From assembly GCA_018608735.1 (NCBI GenBank), contig JABAYZ010000125.1:1-10985 (forward strand): 10,985 nt of DNA, written 5' to 3'. Below, piece after piece: positions 1 through 6,534 of this stretch (its first letter is position 1; each line of letters begins with the position of its first letter). A program made the translations under genes and the position numbers. Source of the stretch: Flavobacteriaceae bacterium (GTDB taxonomy: Bacteria; Bacteroidota; Bacteroidia; Flavobacteriales; Flavobacteriaceae). The notes beneath the pieces were generated by a model. The model searched no databases and was not told the DNA's origin. It saw only the letters and a program-made list of their open reading frames with translations.

Positions 1-133
1 GATTTGTAAGTTTAAAATTTGGAATTGATTTAGCTATATTTCCAAGGGTATTTGCCCCAACATCGTTATATAAGTGTGCATCTGGCAATGCGCCTATTCC
101 AACACTATCTAGAACAATTAAAACTATTTTCAT
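1..133 (-). CDS. deoB: Phosphopentomutase, N-terminal 44 codons (runs off the left edge)
   Basis: This is the start of a phosphopentomutase, the cytoplasmic metalloenzyme that interconverts ribose-1-phosphate or deoxyribose-1-phosphate and the 5-phosphates. It feeds the sugar half of nucleosides into central metabolism. The translation opens MKIVLIVLDSVGIGALPDA and continues through DVGANTLGNIA around residues 24-34, both hallmarks of the DeoB N terminus. Asp9 is the expected first metal ligand of the alkaline-phosphatase-like fold; the catalytic Thr and the cap domain lie outside the window. The ATG at 131-133 sits 17 bases after the stop of the nucleoside transporter gene, so the two are probably cotranscribed. 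There is no Shine-Dalgarno sequence, only an A/T-rich leader. The identification is strong despite the short fragment, because this N terminus is distinctive. Confidence 0.93.
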   Translation of the reverse strand, partial: MKIVLIVLDSVGIGALPDAHLYNDVGANTLGNIAKSIPNFKLTN

Positions 134-150
134 TTACTTTATTAAATAAT

Positions 151-1545
151 TTATCCAATAATCATGCCTGCTATAGTTGCCGACATTAATGAGGCAAGTG
201 TACCTCCGACTAAAGCTTTCATACCGAATTTTGATAATGTTTTTCTTTGCCCTGGAGCTAATGATCCGATGCCTCCAATTTGTATTCCTATAGACGCAAA
301 ATTTGCAAATCCACAAAGCATATAAGTGGCCATAATAATTGATTTATTATAGGTAAAATGCATCAGATTGTTAACGTTTTTTAACTCTGCAAGCTGCATG
401 TATCCAACAAATTCACTTGCGGCAAGTTTTATTCCAAGCAATTGCCCCGACATCATCATATCTTCTTTTGCTACTCCAATAAGCCACATTAATGGGGCAA
501 AAACATAACCTAATATGGCTTCCAATGAAAGCTTTGGGTAAGCTGTATTTGCTAACATCCAGTCATTTAGATGTGTAATATCTCCCACCCATCCAAAAAC
601 ACCATTAATCAGGGCAATAAAAGCCACAAATACCAAAAGCATAGCTCCAACGTTAAGCGCTAATTTTAAACCCTCGGTTGTTCCATTGGCAATCACATCA
701 AGAATGTTTGTTCCTATTTTTTCTGAGGAAACATTCATATTTGTATTAATATCTTTTGTTTGAGGGTATAAGATTTTAGAAATAATAATAGCTCCGGGAG
801 CTGCCATGACGGATGCGGCCAACAAATGCTTAGCAAAGTATAAACGGAGTACAGGATCTTCACCACCTAAAAATCCTATGTAGGCTGCCAATACCGTTCC
901 AGCAACGGTGGCCATTCCTCCAATCATAACCAATAACATTTCAGATTTATTCATCTTTTCCAAGTACGCCTTTATAAGCAACGGCGCTTCTGTTTGTCCT
1001 AAAAAAACATTACCGGCTATACTTAAACTTTCAGGTCCCGAAACACGCAATAATTTAGATAAAGACCATGCTAATACCTTCACTACTTTTTGTATAATTC
1101 CTAAATAAAAAAGCACAGAGGTTAATGCTGAAAAGAAAATAATTACGGGCAATACCTGAAAGGCGAATACAAATCCAAAGGTGTCCATATCTGCTACAAT
1201 TCCTCCAAAAAGAAATCTACTCCCAGCTCTAGTAAAATCTAAAATACTGATAAATACTTCGCCAATATTTTCAAAGGCACCCATGATAAATGGTACTTTT
1301 AAAACACTTAACGCAATCAATAATTGAAGTGAAATCCCAATACCCACCGTTTTCCAATGAATAGCTTTTTTATTACTGCTAAATAAAAAAGCCAACAAAA
1401 TTAAAAAGACCATTCCCAAAACACCTCGCCATAGCGTAGTCATTGAAAAACCCTCACTCGGAATAATTGCTGGACTTGTAATTCCTTCTTGAATATTGAG
1501 AGGTATGTAAGTAAGGAATGACAAATGTATTGTATCGATAACCAT
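151..1545 (-). CDS. nupC: Concentrative nucleoside transporter (CNT/NupC family)
   Basis: This is an inner-membrane cation-coupled nucleoside importer of 464 residues, with a full set of hydrophobic segments from about residue 40 to the C terminus. The CNT signature GQTEAPLL at 183-190 matches the nucleoside-binding hairpin loop. TYMLCGFANFASIGIQIGG at 407-425 matches the second substrate site; N415 and S418 correspond to the ribose/base contacts known from the Vibrio CNT structure. E378 is the other expected ribose contact, but it sits in ASEFVGY where many relatives have LNEFVAY. The ATG at 1545 follows the preA stop by one base. About 34 residues precede the first clear transmembrane helix, with a mildly hydrophobic start that could be a leader remnant, and M35 is an alternative start. 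Nucleoside selectivity and coupling ion cannot be read from the sequence. Its place before deoB supports a role in nucleoside breakdown. Confidence 0.92.
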   Translation of the reverse strand: MVIDTIHLSFLTYIPLNIQEGITSPAIIPSEGFSMTTLWRGVLGMVFLILLAFLFSSNKKAIHWKTVGIGISLQLLIALSVLKVPFIMGAFENIGEVFISILDFTRAGSRFLFGGIVADMDTFGFVFAFQVLPVIIFFSALTSVLFYLGIIQKVVKVLAWSLSKLLRVSGPESLSIAGNVFLGQTEAPLLIKAYLEKMNKSEMLLVMIGGMATVAGTVLAAYIGFLGGEDPVLRLYFAKHLLAASVMAAPGAIIISKILYPQTKDINTNMNVSSEKIGTNILDVIANGTTEGLKLALNVGAMLLVFVAFIALINGVFGWVGDITHLNDWMLANTAYPKLSLEAILGYVFAPLMWLIGVAKEDMMMSGQLLGIKLAASEFVGYMQLAELKNVNNLMHFTYNKSIIMATYMLCGFANFASIGIQIGGIGSLAPGQRKTLSKFGMKALVGGTLASLMSATIAGMIIG

Positions 1546-1546
1546 G

Positions 1547-2881
1547 CTAATTTTTATTCGTTTTCAACGCTTCTACAGGTTTAGGTACATAGTGTCCTTT
1601 GCCTCCTGCGCGATCATCATTAAAAGTTGAAGGTATGGTATTGTTTTCTGCGCGTTCATGCCAAGTTATATGCTCTTTACCATCGTCTTTTTGAACCATT
1701 GTTATACAATCTTCTATAGGGCAAACTAAAGAGCAAAGGTTACATCCAACACAATTCTCTTCAATAATACTTGGAATTCTACTTCCATCTTTTGGAAGTG
1801 ATATCGCTTGATGCGCTCCGTCATCGCAAGCGATGTAACACAAATCACAGCCTACACATTTATCGCTGTTTATTTTCGCTTTTACACTGTATTTCAAATT
1901 CAGATGCTTCCACTCTGTTACATTTGGAAGTGCTTTTCCAGCAAAATCGTAAATGGTTTTGTAGCCTCTGTCATCCATAAACTTTTCCAAGCCAGATTTC
2001 ATTTCTCGCACTATACCAAATCCGTAATGCATTGCTGCGGTACATACTTGTAGTGAAGTGGCGCCAAGCAAAATATATTCTGCGGCATCTTTCCAAGTTT
2101 CTATGCCTCCAATACCACTAATTGGCAAGTGATTAATTTTTTGATGTTGTGCTAATTCTTTGAGCATATGCAGGGCTATAGGTTTAATGGCAGGGCCACA
2201 ATACCCTCCATTAGTACCTTTCCCATCTACAACAGGAAATGGCGCATAAGCGTCTAAATCTAGTCCTACAATACTTTTAAAAGTATTAACCAAAGAAAGG
2301 GCATCAGAACCTCCTTGAGCCGCCGCTAAACCTGGATCTGTAATATGAGACACATTTGGAGATAGTTTTGTAATTACAGGAATTTTGGCTTCATCCATAA
2401 CCCATTCAACAATGGTTTTCAACACCTCAGGCTCCTGTCCTACAGCTGATCCCATTCCACGTTCACACATACCATGTGGACAGCCAAAATTTAACTCTAT
2501 ACCATCTGCACCAGCATTTTGAACATCGTTTATTATTTGTATCCACTCTTCTCTGGTATCTACCATTAGTGAGGCTATAACCGCATGATCTGGAAAATAC
2601 TTTTTGACTTCTTCCATTTCTCTTAAATTATCAGATAAAGGACGGTCCGATATTAACTCTATATTACTAAAGCCAGCCATGCGCGTATCTCTATAATTTA
2701 CTGCCCCATAACGGCTTGAAACATTAATAGTTGGAAGTCCAAGGGTTTTCCAAACAGCACCTCCCCATCCTGCTTCAAAAGCTTTAATGATTTGGTATCC
2801 AGAGTTTGTAGGCGGTGCCGATGCCAACCAAAAAGGATTTGGAGCTTTTATTCCCGCAAAGTTTACTGATAAATCTGCCAT
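1547..2881 (-). CDS. preA: Dihydropyrimidine dehydrogenase, catalytic subunit PreA
   Basis: This is the cytoplasmic catalytic subunit that reduces uracil or thymine to the 5,6-dihydro form, taking electrons from PreT. The 444-residue protein has a dihydroorotate-dehydrogenase-like FMN barrel (about 1-310), followed by a ferredoxin-like domain. Compared with recalled mammalian DPD, the pyrimidine contacts N73, E75, I77, N131, N199 and T200 are kept. So are the FMN-contacting lysines K45 and K172 and the catalytic Cys134 in NFGCPHG. Two 4Fe-4S motifs follow: C342, C345, C348, C352 and C377, C380, C383, C387. A tail of about 50 residues after the second cluster is longer than I recall for E. coli PreA. 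Gly133 replaces the DPD Ser670, and an extra Cys139 lies near the catalytic loop. It starts 9 bases after preT and ends one base before the nucleoside transporter gene, implying coupled expression. Confidence 0.95.
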   Translation of the reverse strand: MADLSVNFAGIKAPNPFWLASAPPTNSGYQIIKAFEAGWGGAVWKTLGLPTINVSSRYGAVNYRDTRMAGFSNIELISDRPLSDNLREMEEVKKYFPDHAVIASLMVDTREEWIQIINDVQNAGADGIELNFGCPHGMCERGMGSAVGQEPEVLKTIVEWVMDEAKIPVITKLSPNVSHITDPGLAAAQGGSDALSLVNTFKSIVGLDLDAYAPFPVVDGKGTNGGYCGPAIKPIALHMLKELAQHQKINHLPISGIGGIETWKDAAEYILLGATSLQVCTAAMHYGFGIVREMKSGLEKFMDDRGYKTIYDFAGKALPNVTEWKHLNLKYSVKAKINSDKCVGCDLCYIACDDGAHQAISLPKDGSRIPSIIEENCVGCNLCSLVCPIEDCITMVQKDDGKEHITWHERAENNTIPSTFNDDRAGGKGHYVPKPVEALKTNKN

Positions 2882-2890
2882 AATATTATT

Positions 2891-4216
2891 TTATTTTGTT
2901 AACCATTGATGAATTCCTTGTGCTGCCATTTTTCCGTCATAGGCGGCATTAACTACCTCTGCGCCTCCGTTGATAGCATCACCTCCTGCAAAGTATTTAG
3001 GATTTGACGTTTGAAAAGACTCACTGTTTATAGTAATTCTTGTTTTATTATCGATTTCTAGACCATCAATAAGTTGGTATAAATCCCCTTGCTTGGCCTG
3101 TCCAGTTGCTTTAATAACTAGATCACACGCAACAATAAATTCCGTTCCTTGTACAGGATGCAGCTTTCCCTCAAATTTTTGTGTTTTAATAAATTTTACG
3201 CCTTCAACGTTGTTTTTGCCAATAATTTCTACAGGCGAACAATTAAAAATTCCTTTAACTCCAGCACTTTTAGCTAAATCGTATTCAAATTCGTAAGCTC
3301 CTTTTTCTTCTTTTGATCTGCGGTAAGCTAGTGTTACATGATTTGCGCCCATTCTAGCGGCCTCAGATGCCGCATCCATTGCTGTATTTCCACCGCCTAG
3401 TACGATTACTTTGGGTGGCACTTGCACTAGATGATGTTTCATTCTAAGTTCTTCAATAAACTCAACTGCACCTATAACCCCGTTTATGTTTTCACCTTCA
3501 ATGCCAAGTTTAGACGTTTTCCCTAATCCAACGCCAATAAAAATAGCATCGTAATTAGCCTCTAAGTCTTTTATTTGTGCCGTGGTGGTAATTGCTGTGT
3601 TGTAATGAACAGTAAAACCAAGTTGATTTTGTAAAAAAGAAAATTCTTTTAGTACTTCCTCATTGGTTATTTTATATGGAGCTATTCCATGAACTGTTAA
3701 CCCAGTGGGATTCTCTTTTGCTTCGAAAATATCGACCTCATAACCAAGAACTCTTGCTTCACATGCACAAGCTATACCCGCAGGGCCAGCGCCAATAACA
3801 GCTATTTTTAGACCATTAGCTGTCCCAGCTTCATACAATTTTTTGTCTGCGTCAATAACACTTGTGGTAGCATAGTTTTGTAACCTTCCTATTTGTAAAG
3901 GCTGTACATCTTGATGGTTATAAACACATGCTCCTTCACATAATACACCAGTTGGACAAATTGTTCCACAGGCGTTTCCTAACCAGTTGGAATCATATAT
4001 GGTTTTTGCTGCGCCTTCAGCGTTTTTAGTTTGAATTTGCTTTATAAACAACGGTATATCTATTCCCGTTGGACAAGCTTCAATACAAGGTGCATCGTAA
4101 CAAAATAAGCATCTTGAACTTTCGTAAAATGCCTCGGTATCATTCATTAAAGGCTTCTTGAGTTTAAAATTCTTTTTAAACTCTGACTCCGAAATGGGTC
4201 TTTTATATTCTGCCAT
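2891..4216 (-). CDS. preT: Dihydropyrimidine dehydrogenase, NAD(P)H-oxidising subunit PreT
   Basis: This is the electron-input subunit of dihydropyrimidine dehydrogenase, related to the small subunit of glutamate synthase; it passes electrons from NAD(P)H through FAD and 4Fe-4S clusters to PreA. The 441-residue protein has an N-terminal Fe-S domain with C36, C39, C44, C48, C87, C93, C97 and Q113. These match the spacing of recalled mammalian DPD ligands (C79, C82, C87, C91, C130, C136, C140, Q156) with a constant offset of 43, including the unusual glutamine ligand. GAGPAG at 142-147 is the FAD dinucleotide fold, GGGNTAMDAA at 274-283 the NAD(P)H fold, and GGDAINGGAEVVNAA at 411-425 the second FAD motif. 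Bacterial PreT is usually NADH-linked; R299 and R300 leave NADPH possible here. The 32-base gap after the ureidopropionase gene has no evident regulatory site. Confidence 0.95.
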   Translation of the reverse strand: MAEYKRPISESEFKKNFKLKKPLMNDTEAFYESSRCLFCYDAPCIEACPTGIDIPLFIKQIQTKNAEGAAKTIYDSNWLGNACGTICPTGVLCEGACVYNHQDVQPLQIGRLQNYATTSVIDADKKLYEAGTANGLKIAVIGAGPAGIACACEARVLGYEVDIFEAKENPTGLTVHGIAPYKITNEEVLKEFSFLQNQLGFTVHYNTAITTTAQIKDLEANYDAIFIGVGLGKTSKLGIEGENINGVIGAVEFIEELRMKHHLVQVPPKVIVLGGGNTAMDAASEAARMGANHVTLAYRRSKEEKGAYEFEYDLAKSAGVKGIFNCSPVEIIGKNNVEGVKFIKTQKFEGKLHPVQGTEFIVACDLVIKATGQAKQGDLYQLIDGLEIDNKTRITINSESFQTSNPKYFAGGDAINGGAEVVNAAYDGKMAAQGIHQWLTK

Positions 4217-4248
4217 ATCATTGATTTGTTAAGTTAAATGGGAGATTT

Positions 4249-5115
4249 TTATAAATCGGTTAATCTGCTATATGTCTCAGGTCTTCTGTCTCTAAAAAAT
4301 TGCCAAGTTGAACGAACTTCCTCAATTAGATCTAAGTCAAATTCAGCAACCAATAATTCATCGTTATCACGTGAGGCTTCAGCAAATATTTGTCCCCGTG
4401 GATCTACAAAATAGGATTGCCCATAAAACTTTCCTAAATCCCAAGGTTTTTCCTCACCCACACGATTAATACACCCCATAAAATAGCCGTTGGCTGCAGC
4501 GTGTGCAGGTTGTTCTAGCTTCCATAAATACTCACTCAACCCTGCTACTGTGGCTGATGGATTATAGACAATTTCAGCACCGTTTAAGCCCAAAGCTCGA
4601 GCTCCATCAGGGAAGTGCCTGTCATAACATATATACACCCCAATTTTAGCATATTTGGTTTGAAATACGGGATATCCCAAATTTCCAGGTTTAAAAAAGA
4701 ACTTTTCCCAAAAACCTGTTGTGTGAGGGATATGGTTTTTTCTGTACTTACCAAGGTACTCTCCATCAGCATCAATAACGGCAGCGGTATTGTACAAAAC
4801 TCCTGCTTGTTCCTTTTCGTAAATAGGGGCAATGATTACCATGTCATACTTCTTTGCTATCTGTTGTAATTTATACACGGTAGGGCCTGGAACCGTTTCT
4901 GCCGAAGCATACCACTTTTTGTCCTGACCTGGACAGAAATAAGGTGTATTGAATATTTCTTGTAAGCATAAAATTTGAACTCCTTGCTTTCCAGCTTTTT
5001 CTATATACGGAATGTGTTTGTCGTACATAGCGTCCATAATTTCTTGTATAGTACCCTCTCCTTCTGAAATTGGAAGGCTCATTTGTATCAATCCAGATGT
5101 TACTTTTCTTGGCAT
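4249..5115 (-). CDS. pydC: Beta-ureidopropionase (N-carbamoyl-beta-alanine amidohydrolase)
   Basis: This is a cytoplasmic hydrolase of the nitrilase superfamily that converts N-carbamoyl-beta-alanine (or the 2-methyl analogue from thymine) to beta-alanine (or 3-aminoisobutyrate), CO2 and ammonia. The 288 residues form a single nitrilase domain of normal length. The catalytic triad is visible: E53 in CLQEIFNTPYF, K126 in YRKNHIP and C163 in VYICYDRHFPDGARAL. A second conserved glutamate, E136, lies in GFWEKFFFKPGN. Related family members include N-carbamoylputrescine amidase, which shares KxHIP and FWEKF-type motifs and could not be excluded from the sequence alone. Position between the dihydropyrimidinase and dihydropyrimidine dehydrogenase genes makes ureidopropionase much the better call. 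The ATG at 5115 is the natural start, since the motif spacing to E53 is normal and the previous stop is 32 bases upstream. Confidence 0.92.
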   Translation of the reverse strand: MPRKVTSGLIQMSLPISEGEGTIQEIMDAMYDKHIPYIEKAGKQGVQILCLQEIFNTPYFCPGQDKKWYASAETVPGPTVYKLQQIAKKYDMVIIAPIYEKEQAGVLYNTAAVIDADGEYLGKYRKNHIPHTTGFWEKFFFKPGNLGYPVFQTKYAKIGVYICYDRHFPDGARALGLNGAEIVYNPSATVAGLSEYLWKLEQPAHAAANGYFMGCINRVGEEKPWDLGKFYGQSYFVDPRGQIFAEASRDNDELLVAEFDLDLIEEVRSTWQFFRDRRPETYSRLTDL

Positions 5116-5147
5116 ATTTGTATTGTTTTATTTGATGAATTATTTTA

Positions 5148-6533
5148 TTATAGTACAGTTTTGGAGGTTTTACCCCTTTTAATAAATTGGCCGTAACCGG
5201 CTTCTAGTTTACATGTTTCATTTTCTATGGCCACTTTTCCCCTAAGAATAACGGTATCTGTTTTTCCTGTAACCGTTTGCCCCTCATAAGCGGAATAATC
5301 ACAGTTCATATGGTGGGTATTCACCGAGATTGTATGTGTTTTTTTAGGATCAAAAATCACAATGTCTGCATCACTACCAATTGCCAATGTTCCTTTTTGT
5401 GGGTACATACCGAATATTTTTGCAGCATTGGTACTGGTGATTTCTACATATTTTGGTAGCGATATTTTTCCTTGATGAACTCCTTCAGAGAATAGTAATT
5501 CCATACGATGCTCTATGGCTGGATGTCCATTCGGTATTTTTGAGAAATTATCTTTCCCCATTTTTTTCTGTTCCCATAAAAAAGGACAATGGTCGGTACC
5601 TACCGTTTGTATAAGCCCCTGATTTATACCAGACCATAAGGCCTCTTGGTCTTTCTTTTCACGTAATGGTGGACTCATTACCCATTTAGCACCCTCAAAA
5701 TTTTTCTCATACAGCGAGGCGTCTAACATTAAATATTGAATACAGGTTTCTGCAAATACTTTTTGATTACGCTGCGTTGCTTTTCTAACTGCATGTAAAG
5801 CACCTTCACAAGTCATATGAACGATATAGCCAGGACAATCTGTGTAATACAACATATCTGAAAAACGTGCAGAGGCTTCAGCTTCCGTTACTTCTGGCTG
5901 TGATAAATAATGATATAGTGGTGAGCGATTTCCTTTGGCTAAATTTTTAGCAATTAAAGCGTCTATCACATCACCATTTGTGGCGTGCACGGTAACTAAA
6001 CCGCCATATTTTTTGACAACTTTCATCAGTTGTATCATCTGACCATCGTCTATCATCAAAGCACCTTTGTAAGCCATAAATGTTTTAAAGGACGAAATCC
6101 CTTCGTTTTCAATCATTTTTACGACCTCTTTGGCAACATCATCATTAAAATCAGTTACCGCCATGTGGTAAGCATAATCTCCTATAGCTTTCCCTTCCGA
6201 TTTTTTACGCCATATGTTTAAGGCATTCTGTAACGTGTCGCCTTGTGTTTGCAAAATAAAATCGATGACTGTTGTAGTACCTCCGTGTAATGCAGCACGT
6301 GTTCCAGTTTCATAGTCGTCACTGGAATATGTTCCCATGAAAGGCATATCTAAATGCACATGCGGATCGATACCACCTGGAAAAACCAACATTCCCGTAG
6401 CGTCAATAACCCTGTCTGCCTCATAATCTAAATCTTTCCCAATAGCTAGAATCTTTTCACCACTAGTGTAAAGATCTGCTATGTAACTTTCGGAAGCTGT
6501 AACAACTCGACCGTTTTTAATGAGTATGGACAT
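5148..6533 (-). CDS. hydA: Dihydropyrimidinase (D-hydantoinase family)
   Basis: This is a zinc-dependent cyclic amidohydrolase that opens dihydrouracil or dihydrothymine to the N-carbamoyl-beta-amino acid. The 461-residue protein has the usual length and all dinuclear-centre ligands: H58 and H60 in GGIDPHVHLD, the lysine expected to be carboxylated K150 in SFKTFMAYKG, H183, H239 and D314 in GTDHCPF. Substrate-contact candidates Y155, S287 in SPPLR and N335 in KIPNG are present. The motif around H183 reads VHATNGD, where most relatives have VHAENGD. Hydantoinases share the fold, and hydantoin hydrolysis cannot be ruled out, but flanking genes for the preceding and following pathway steps fix the physiological role. 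The ATG lies one base after the transporter stop, so the two genes are almost certainly cotranscribed. The symbol follows common annotation practice; pydB is used for the same function. Confidence 0.95.
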   Translation of the reverse strand: MSILIKNGRVVTASESYIADLYTSGEKILAIGKDLDYEADRVIDATGMLVFPGGIDPHVHLDMPFMGTYSSDDYETGTRAALHGGTTTVIDFILQTQGDTLQNALNIWRKKSEGKAIGDYAYHMAVTDFNDDVAKEVVKMIENEGISSFKTFMAYKGALMIDDGQMIQLMKVVKKYGGLVTVHATNGDVIDALIAKNLAKGNRSPLYHYLSQPEVTEAEASARFSDMLYYTDCPGYIVHMTCEGALHAVRKATQRNQKVFAETCIQYLMLDASLYEKNFEGAKWVMSPPLREKKDQEALWSGINQGLIQTVGTDHCPFLWEQKKMGKDNFSKIPNGHPAIEHRMELLFSEGVHQGKISLPKYVEITSTNAAKIFGMYPQKGTLAIGSDADIVIFDPKKTHTISVNTHHMNCDYSAYEGQTVTGKTDTVILRGKVAIENETCKLEAGYGQFIKRGKTSKTVL

Positions 6534-6534
6534 T

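Noticed and set aside
134..316. Minus-strand 60-codon frame overlapping the end of nupC
   Set aside because: It is an out-of-frame shadow of the nucleoside transporter C terminus, with composition unlike a real protein; the genuine gene after nupC is deoB at 133.
1444..1545. Cleaved signal peptide at the N terminus of the nucleoside transporter
   Set aside because: The first residues are mildly hydrophobic but lack a clear positively charged n-region and cleavage site. It may be a leader remnant or a misassigned start; M35 is an alternative.
5116..5147. Regulatory site or promoter in the 32-base gaps either side of the ureidopropionase gene
   Set aside because: Neither this gap nor 4217-4248 contains a convincing -33/-7 promoter, hairpin or operator-like palindrome; they look like ordinary A/T-rich leaders.
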